DNA of 5,359 nucleotides, from assembly GCA_964449135.1 (NCBI GenBank), contig CAYUXZ010000077.1, forward strand, positions 1 through 5,359, given 5' to 3'. Position 1 is the stretch's first letter. Each line of letters starts with the position of its first letter. The position numbers and the translations under genes were made by a program. Under the pieces are notes generated by a model, which worked only from the letters and a program-made list of their open reading frames with translations, was not told the origin of the DNA and searched no databases. The stretch comes from SZAS-103 sp964449135 (GTDB lineage: Bacteria; Pseudomonadota; Gammaproteobacteria; Xanthomonadales; Xanthomonadaceae). This document shows, piece after piece, positions 1 through 5,359 of this stretch.

Positions 1-52
1 TCGTCCCCACATTCACGTGCGGCTTCTTGCGTTCGAATTTGCCCTTGGCCAT
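1..52 (-). CDS. tuf: Elongation factor Tu, first 17 codons (cut by window edge)
   Basis: EF-Tu is the GTPase that delivers aminoacyl-tRNA to the ribosome A site. Only the N-terminus is visible: ATG at 50-52 followed by MAKGKFERKKPHVNVGT, which matches the nearly invariant EF-Tu start (compare E. coli FERTKPHVNVGT). The P-loop (GHVDHGKT) would begin just outside the window. The start is supported by an AAAGGT ribosome binding site 8 bases upstream. The gene lies 58 bp after fusA on the same strand, the normal place for a str-operon tuf copy. One visible oddity is Lys at position 9 where Thr is more usual. Identification is firm; whether the rest of the gene is intact cannot be seen. Confidence 0.95.
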   Translation of the reverse strand, partial: MAKGKFERKKPHVNVGT

Positions 53-60
53 GTCCGTCT

Positions 61-66
61 ACCTTT
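61..66 (-). promoter_or_regulatory. Ribosome binding site of tuf
   Basis: On the minus strand AAAGGT precedes the tuf ATG with 8 bases between them. AAGG is complementary to the 3' end of 16S rRNA. It is the clearest Shine-Dalgarno site in the window, which fits the very high EF-Tu synthesis expected relative to its neighbours. Confidence 0.7.
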
Positions 67-98
67 GGAAACTGATGTTGTGTTGATTGGTTAAGCGG

Positions 99-110
99 GA
101 CGCCGAAGCG

Positions 111-112
<2 letters not shown>
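99..112 (-). other. UUCG tetraloop hairpin at the fusA stop, fusA-tuf gap
   Basis: On the minus strand GACGC-TTCG-GCGTC forms a perfect 5-bp stem capped by a UUCG loop closed by a C-G pair, the exceptionally stable cUUCGg tetraloop. The stem begins with the last two bases of the fusA TGA codon (111-113). No U-run follows (the next bases are CCGCTTAACC), so it is not a convincing intrinsic terminator. It may instead mark an mRNA processing or stability boundary between fusA and tuf; that role is inference. Confidence 0.5.
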
Positions 113-2231
<2,119 letters not shown>

Positions 2232-2237
2232 GGAAAG

Positions 2238-2244
2238 TCTCTCT
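2238..2244 (-). promoter_or_regulatory. Weak ribosome binding site of fusA (supports the GTG start)
   Basis: AGAGAGA lies 6 bases upstream of the fusA GTG codon on the minus strand. It is a partial purine-rich match to the anti-Shine-Dalgarno, not a full GGAGG. A weak site plus a GTG codon only 34 bp after the rpsG stop suggests some translational coupling to rpsG, which is inference. Confidence 0.5.
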
Positions 2245-2265
2245 ATTGTTCGGTTGTGTGCGCGC

Positions 2266-2733
2266 TTACCAGCGGAAGTGCGAGAAGGCCTTGTTGGCCT
2301 CCGCCATCCGGTGGGTTTCCTCGCGCTTCTTGACGGCGCCACCGCGATTTTCGGCAGCGTCCATCAGTTCGGCAGCGAGCTTGCGCGGCATGGTGTTCTC
2401 GCCGCGCTTGCGCGCGGACTCGATCAACCAGCGCATCGCCAGCGCGGTGCGACGGGACGAACGGACTTCGACCGGCACCTGGTAGGTCGCGCCGCCGACG
2501 CGGCGGGACTTCACCTCGACCGCCGGGGCGACGTTGCCGAGCGCCTTCTCGACCAGTTCGAGCGTCGCCGGGTTCTTGGTGCTGATGACGTCCATCGCGC
2601 CATAGACGATCTTCTCTGCGACCGACTTCTTGCCGCTCTTCATCACCATGTTGATGAAGCGCGCGACCATCTCGCTGCCGTGCTTGGGATCGGGCAGGAC
2701 GGAACGGACTGGAGCGGAACCTTTGCGGGACAT
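2266..2733 (-). CDS. rpsG: 30S ribosomal protein S7
   Basis: S7 is a primary binding protein that nucleates folding of the 16S rRNA 3' domain (30S head) and sits near the E-site tRNA and mRNA exit. The product is 155 residues, a normal length for the short S7 form. Recognisable family blocks are LPDPKHGSE near the N-terminus, FINMVMKSGKKSVAEKIVY, the beta-hairpin block VEVKSRRVGGATYQVPVEVR, ALAMRWL, and the C-terminal AVKKREETHRMAEANKAF followed by a terminal RW. The ATG at 2731-2733 has an AGG element 8 bases upstream (2742-2744). It lies 85 bp after rpsL and 34 bp before fusA. In E. coli, S7 represses its own operon by binding the rpsL-rpsG intercistronic mRNA; whether that holds here cannot be read directly. 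It ends in TAA. Confidence 0.98.
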   Translation of the reverse strand: MSRKGSAPVRSVLPDPKHGSEMVARFINMVMKSGKKSVAEKIVYGAMDVISTKNPATLELVEKALGNVAPAVEVKSRRVGGATYQVPVEVRSSRRTALAMRWLIESARKRGENTMPRKLAAELMDAAENRGGAVKKREETHRMAEANKAFSHFRW

Positions 2734-2818
2734 GTGGCGAGCCTGGTTTGAAAAAGAACGTTTGGGATCGGTGGAGCGTTACGTGTTGCGCGAAAACCGG
2801 TGGATCACTTGCCGCGTA
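2734..2818 (-). promoter_or_regulatory. rpsL-rpsG intercistronic region, possible S7 feedback site
   Basis: This 85-bp untranslated gap is longer than the other within-operon gaps (34 and 58 bp) and similar in size to the roughly 96-nt E. coli intercistron where S7 represses translation. Visible elements on the minus strand are a repeat of the rpsL tail, a TTCTTTTTC pyrimidine run about 25 bases before rpsG, and AGG 8 bases before its ATG. I see no long perfect stem, so there is no terminator and no S7 site proven by inspection. The S7 role is inferred from position only. Confidence 0.3.
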
Positions 2819-2827
2819 TCACTTGCC
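2804..2827. repeat. 10-bp direct repeat duplicating the rpsL stop region
   Basis: The plus-strand sequence atcacttgcc occurs at 2804-2813 and again at 2818-2827, 14 bp apart. On the minus strand this reads GGCAAGTGAT twice. The first copy contains the last Gly-Lys codons and TGA of rpsL, and the second lies just downstream in a different frame. It looks like a small slippage duplication of the gene end. Confidence 0.6.
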
Positions 2828-3196
2828 CTTGGGCTTCTTCGCGCCGTACTTCGAGCGCGACTGGCGGCGCTTGGCCACGCCGGCGGCGTCGAGCGAGCCG
2901 CGCACGGTGTGGTAGCGCACGCCCGGCAGGTCCTTGACGCGGCCGCCGCGGATGAGCACGACCGAGTGTTCCTGCAGGTTGTGGCCTTCGCCGCCGATGT
3001 AGCTGATGACCTCGAAACCGTTGGTCAGGCGCACCTTGGCGACCTTGCGCAGCGCCGAGTTCGGCTTCTTCGGGGTCGTCGTATAGACGCGCGTGCAGAC
3101 GCCGCGACGCTGCGGGCAGTTGGCCAGCGCCGGCGAGGCGCTCTTGTAGCTGTTCGGCTGGCGCGGCTTGCGGACGAGTTGGTTGATCGTTGTCAT
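2819..3196 (-). CDS. rpsL: 30S ribosomal protein S12
   Basis: S12 lies at the 30S decoding centre, controls translational accuracy and is the classic streptomycin target partner. The product is 125 residues (E. coli 124) starting MTTINQLVRKPRQ. Landmarks are CPQRRGVCTRVYTTTPKKPNSALRKV (given here as family blocks CPQRRGVC and TTTPKKPNSALRKV), LTNGFEV, YIGGEGHNLQEHSV and RGGRVKDLPGVRYHTVRG. Lys43 and Lys88, the main streptomycin-resistance positions, are both wild type. Asp89, the residue methylthiolated by RimO in E. coli, is present. The ATG at 3194-3196 was chosen because the family N-terminus begins there. An in-frame ATG 20 codons upstream would add a repeat-derived peptide (MLFSQRMFSQQ) with no family match. 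The Shine-Dalgarno is poor: AGG lies 12 bases upstream and CGGA only 3. It is the first gene of the str operon and ends in TGA. Confidence 0.98.
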   Translation of the reverse strand: MTTINQLVRKPRQPNSYKSASPALANCPQRRGVCTRVYTTTPKKPNSALRKVAKVRLTNGFEVISYIGGEGHNLQEHSVVLIRGGRVKDLPGVRYHTVRGSLDAAGVAKRRQSRSKYGAKKPKGK

Positions 3197-3225
3197 GAAT
3201 CCGGCGGACCTGTCGTTGCGAATCT

Positions 3226-3252
3226 GTTGTGAAAACATCCGTTGTGAAAACA
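3226..3252. repeat. Two perfect 12-bp direct repeats in the rpsL leader
   Basis: gttgtgaaaaca occurs at 3226-3237 and 3241-3252, separated by 3 bp; on the minus (mRNA) strand each unit reads TGTTTTCACAAC. The upstream unit can also form a small hairpin, GTTGT-TTTC-ACAAC (3241-3254). The repeats sit between the leader hairpin and the rpsL start. They could be a protein or RNA binding site or a slippage duplication. Confidence 0.65.
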
Positions 3253-3256
3253 ACAT

Positions 3257-3283
3257 GGCAGGCCGATTTGGGTTCGGCCTGCC
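3257..3283 (-). terminator. 10-bp leader hairpin with U-rich tail: attenuator or terminator candidate
   Basis: The arms GGCAGGCCGA and TCGGCCTGCC pair perfectly over 10 bp around a 7-nt loop (3267-3273). On the minus strand the stem is followed by ATGTTGTTTTC, moderately U-rich but interrupted. It begins only about 4-5 nt after the predicted start of the str transcript. It could terminate read-through from rpoC, attenuate str transcription, or serve as a 5' stem-loop that protects the mRNA. The structure is certain as a sequence match; which role applies is not. On the plus strand no U-run follows the stem. Confidence 0.5.
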
Positions 3284-3292
3284 AAGCTATTA

Positions 3293-3322
3293 ATTATGAC
3301 GTGCGCAGTTCCTGCCTGTCAA
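3293..3322 (-). promoter_or_regulatory. Sigma70-type promoter of the str operon
   Basis: On the minus strand a perfect TTGACA (-35, 3317-3322) is followed after 18 bp by CATAAT (-10, 3293-3298), five of six matching TATAAT. The -10 lies in an AT-rich patch (CATAATTAATAG) that stands out in this GC-rich DNA. The predicted start is near 3286-3288, giving a leader of about 90 nt before rpsL. This fits the str operon having its own promoter apart from rpoBC. Confidence 0.75.
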
Positions 3323-3329
3323 CGACAGG
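3315..3329. promoter_or_regulatory. Palindrome overlapping the -35 box, possible operator
   Basis: cctgtc-aac-gacagg is a perfect 6-bp inverted repeat with a 3-bp centre, covering the whole TTGACA element. Its position would suit a dimeric repressor or activator, but no regulator is identified. In read-through RNA it could also form a hairpin competing with the 13-bp long-range pairing. Confidence 0.35.
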
Positions 3330-3360
3330 TCCCGCGCCGACCTTCCCTTGTCTCGAACAC

Positions 3361-3379
3361 GAGGGGCGTCCTGCCCCTC
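3361..3379. terminator. Second hairpin downstream of rpoC
   Basis: gaggggc and gcccctc form a perfect 7-bp GC-rich stem around a 5-nt loop (3368-3372). On the minus strand it is followed by GTGTTCGAG, a poor U-run; on the plus strand by ATTTCGTAT. It lies about 50 bp after the rpoC stop and may contribute to termination or 3'-end protection of rpoBC mRNA. Confidence 0.4.
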
Positions 3380-3392
3380 ATTTCGTATGTGG

Positions 3393-3410
3393 GCCGTCCA
3401 GAGGGACGGC
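3393..3410. terminator. First hairpin downstream of rpoC
   Basis: gccgtcc and ggacggc form a perfect 7-bp stem with a 4-nt loop (3400-3403), starting 18 bp after the rpoC TAA. The minus strand continues CCACATACG with no U-run, so it is not a textbook intrinsic terminator. With the neighbouring hairpin it forms a tandem pair after rpoC. Confidence 0.4.
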
Positions 3411-3428
3411 GCTGTGTCGCTATACGTC

Positions 3429-5359
3429 TTATTCCTGGGTACCCGCTTCGACGGCCGACGCATCGGCGTCGGAGGTGGTCGCGCTGAGGATCTCCATTTC
3501 CGAATCCGTCAGCCCGCCCGCGTCGCGTCGGCGGCGCTCGTTGTGGTACGCGAGGCCCGTGCCGGCAGGAATCAAGCGTCCAACTATAACGTTTTCCTTC
3601 AGGCCCCGCAAGCTGTCGCGGGTGCCGCGGACAGCTGCCTCGGTGAGCACGCGCGTGGTTTCCTGGAAGGATGCCGCCGAGATGAACGACTCGGTCGCGA
3701 GCGAGGCCTTGGTGATGCCCAGCAGGACCGGCTCGTACTTGGCCGCCTGCTCGTTGCGGGCCTCGACGCGCTCGTTCTCGTCCAGCACGCGGATGCGCTC
3801 GGACTGCTCGCCCGCCAGGTAGTTCGCGTCGCCTGCGTCGGTGATTTCCACCTTGCGCAGCATCTGGCGGATGATCGTCTCGATGTGCTTGTCGTTGATC
3901 TTCACGCCCTGCAGGCGATAGACGTCCTGGATTTCCTTGACCAGGTAGGCCGCCAGCGGCTCGACGCCGAGCAGGCGCAGGATGTCCTGCGGGTTGGGCT
4001 CGCCATCCACGACGGTCTCGCCCTTCTCCACGTGCTCACCCTCGAACACGATGATCTCGCGGTACTTCGGGATCAGCTCCTCGTGCTCGTTGCCCTCGGT
4101 GTCCTTGATGATCAGGCGCTGTTTGCCCTTGGTCTCCTTGCCGAAGCTGATGATGCCCGAGCGCTCGGCGAGGATCGCCGGATCCTTGGGCTTGCGCGCC
4201 TCGAACAGGTCGGCCACGCGCGGCAGGCCGCCGGTGATGTCGCGGGTCTTGGACGCTTCCTTCGGGATGCGCGCGACGACGTCGCCCACGCCCACCGGCG
4301 CGCCGTTCTGCAGGTTCACCAGCGAACGCGACGGCAGCAGGTACTGTGCTGGCAGGTCGGTGCCCGGGATGTTGAGGTCCTTGCCCTTCGCATCAATGAT
4401 GCGGACGATCGGGCGCAGTTCCTTGCCGGTCGCGCCGCGGCGCTTGGGATCGGTGATCTCCACGCTCGCCAGGCCGGTGAGCTCGTCGGTCTTCTCAATC
4501 GTGGTCACGCCTTCGACGAAGTCCACGAAGCGCACGAAACCGGCGACTTCCGACACGATCGGGTGGTTGTGCGGATCCCAGGTCGCGACGACCTGCCCGG
4601 CCTTGATCGCCGAGCCGTCCTTGACGTTGATCACCGCGCCGTACGGCAGCTTGTAGCGCTCGCGTTCGCGGCCGGCCGGGTCGAGCACGGACACTTCGCC
4701 CGAACGCGACACCGCGACCAGGTGGCCCTGTGCGTGTTGCACCGTCTTGAGGTTGTTGAACTTCAGCGTGCCGGTGGTCTTGACCGTCACGTTGTCCACG
4801 GCGGCCGCACGCGAGGCCGCGCCGCCGATGTGGAAGGTACGCATGGTCAGCTGGGTGCCCGGCTCGCCGATCGACTGCGCCGCGATCACGCCGACCGACT
4901 CGCCGATGTTGACGATGTGGCCGCGCGCGAGGTCGCGCCCGTAGCAGTGCGCGCAGACGCCGAAGTGCGCGGCGCAGGTGATCGTGGAGCGAACCTTGAT
5001 CGCCTGCACGCCGGCCGCTTCGAGCTTCTCCACCCACTTCTCGTCGAGCAGGGTGTTGCGGGTGACGAACGCGTCCTCGTCGTTGCCCGGCAGGAACACG
5101 TCCTCGGCCACGATGCGGCCGAGCACGCGGTCACGCAGCGGTTCGACCACGTCGCCGCCTTCCACGATCGGGGTCATGGTCAGGCCGTGCAGCGTGCCGC
5201 AATCGACCTCGGTGATGACCACGTCCTGCGCGACGTCCACGAGACGGCGCGTGAGGTAACCCGAGTTCGCGGTCTTCAGCGCGGTGTCCGCGAGGCCCTT
5301 GCGGGCGCCGTGCGTCGAGATGAAGTACTGCAGCACGTTCAGGCCTTCGCGGAAGTTCG
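3429..5359 (-). CDS. rpoC: RNA polymerase beta' subunit, C-terminal part (5' end outside window)
   Basis: Beta' forms one half of the RNA polymerase active-site cleft. The visible 642 codons start NFREGLNVLQYFISTHGARKG and correspond to about E. coli residue 762 onward, roughly the last 46% of the protein. In visible numbering, the second zinc site is Cys53 (DCGT), Cys128, Cys135 and Cys138 (CAAHFGVCAHC). The trigger loop SIGEPGTQLTMRTFHIGG carries Met172, Arg173 and His176, equivalent to the catalytic E. coli Met932, Arg933 and His936. The next stretch (about 185-370) is the SI3 insertion typical of Gammaproteobacteria. Conserved ITGGLPRVADLFEAR, VYRLQGVKINDKHIE and LLGITKASLATESFISAASF blocks follow, then GRLIPAGTG and a variable acidic tail ending in EAGTQE and TAA. 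No disruption is seen. The true start lies beyond the window; internal GTG/ATG codons near the edge are not starts. Confidence 0.98.
   Translation of the reverse strand, partial: NFREGLNVLQYFISTHGARKGLADTALKTANSGYLTRRLVDVAQDVVITEVDCGTLHGLTMTPIVEGGDVVEPLRDRVLGRIVAEDVFLPGNDEDAFVTRNTLLDEKWVEKLEAAGVQAIKVRSTITCAAHFGVCAHCYGRDLARGHIVNIGESVGVIAAQSIGEPGTQLTMRTFHIGGAASRAAAVDNVTVKTTGTLKFNNLKTVQHAQGHLVAVSRSGEVSVLDPAGRERERYKLPYGAVINVKDGSAIKAGQVVATWDPHNHPIVSEVAGFVRFVDFVEGVTTIEKTDELTGLASVEITDPKRRGATGKELRPIVRIIDAKGKDLNIPGTDLPAQYLLPSRSLVNLQNGAPVGVGDVVARIPKEASKTRDITGGLPRVADLFEARKPKDPAILAERSGIISFGKETKGKQRLIIKDTEGNEHEELIPKYREIIVFEGEHVEKGETVVDGEPNPQDILRLLGVEPLAAYLVKEIQDVYRLQGVKINDKHIETIIRQMLRKVEITDAGDANYLAGEQSERIRVLDENERVEARNEQAAKYEPVLLGITKASLATESFISAASFQETTRVLTEAAVRGTRDSLRGLKENVIVGRLIPAGTGLAYHNERRRRDAGGLTDSEMEILSATTSDADASAVEAGTQE

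Larger units (their letters stand above)
3206..3332. repeat. 13-bp perfect inverted repeat linking the rpsL leader to the -35 region
   Basis: Plus-strand ggacctgtcgttg (3206-3218) is the exact reverse complement of caacgacaggtcc (3320-3332), with 101 bp between the arms. The left arm lies 10-22 bases upstream of the rpsL ATG and includes its only AGG; the right arm overlaps the -35 box. Both arms are present in RNA only when transcription reads through from rpoC, so the pairing would be specific to read-through transcripts. The match is seen directly; its function is inferred. Confidence 0.55.

Noticed and set aside
2232..2342. In-frame N-terminal extension of fusA to an upstream ATG
   Set aside because: The extension overlaps the 3' end of rpsG in another frame, has no EF-G similarity, and the canonical ARTTPIERYRN sequence starts directly after the GTG at 2229-2231.
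3197..3256. In-frame 20-codon extension of rpsL starting MLFSQRMFSQQ
   Set aside because: S12 proteins begin at the M(T/A)T(I/V)NQLVRK sequence. The extension is encoded by the leader's direct repeats and lacks a plausible ribosome binding site, since the leader hairpin immediately precedes it.
3268..3294. Plus-strand promoter-like pair TTGGGT / TATTAA
   Set aside because: The spacing is only 15 bp, the -35 match is poor, and no plus-strand gene follows. The AT-rich patch is better explained by the minus-strand -10 box.
3229..3822. Open frame of 197 codons on the plus strand covering the gap and the end of rpoC
   Set aside because: Most of it is antisense to rpoC, it is Ser/Arg-rich without motifs, and no convincing plus-strand promoter or ribosome binding site precedes it.

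Overview
This window is a conserved housekeeping block read entirely on the minus strand. In transcription order it holds the 3' part of rpoC (RNA polymerase beta'), a 232-bp regulatory gap, rpsL (S12), rpsG (S7), fusA (EF-G) and the first 17 codons of tuf (EF-Tu). The order rpoC-rpsL-rpsG-fusA-tuf is the classic junction between the rpoBC and str operons. High GC, the beta' protein with its gammaproteobacterial trigger-loop insertion, and S7, EF-G and EF-Tu N-termini that resemble Xanthomonas/Stenotrophomonas/Lysobacter proteins from memory all point to a member of the Xanthomonadaceae, perhaps Lysobacter-like. The genus is an inference.

Layout by plus-strand coordinate: tuf start (1-52), a 58-bp gap with a UUCG hairpin touching the fusA stop, fusA (111-2231, GTG start), a 34-bp gap, rpsG (2266-2733), an 85-bp gap, rpsL (2819-3196), the gap 3197-3428, then rpoC (3429 to the window edge). 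All genes look intact; only tuf and rpoC are cut by the window.

The part least explained by genes is the gap 3197-3428. Reading 5' to 3' on the minus strand, it holds two GC-rich hairpins after the rpoC stop, then a palindrome overlapping a perfect TTGACA -35 box and a CATAAT -10 box. A strong 10-bp hairpin follows at the predicted 5' end of the mRNA, then two perfect 12-nt repeats. A 13-nt sequence close to the rpsL start is exactly complementary to the -35 region. The str operon therefore probably has its own promoter and a structured leader of about 90 nt, while read-through RNA from rpoC could fold differently.

The genes form the core of gene expression: beta' for transcription, S12 and S7 for the decoding centre and 30S head, EF-G for translocation and EF-Tu for tRNA delivery. 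I see no mobile element, CRISPR array, RNA gene, defence system or other novel gene system. The items of interest are regulatory structures at gene junctions.
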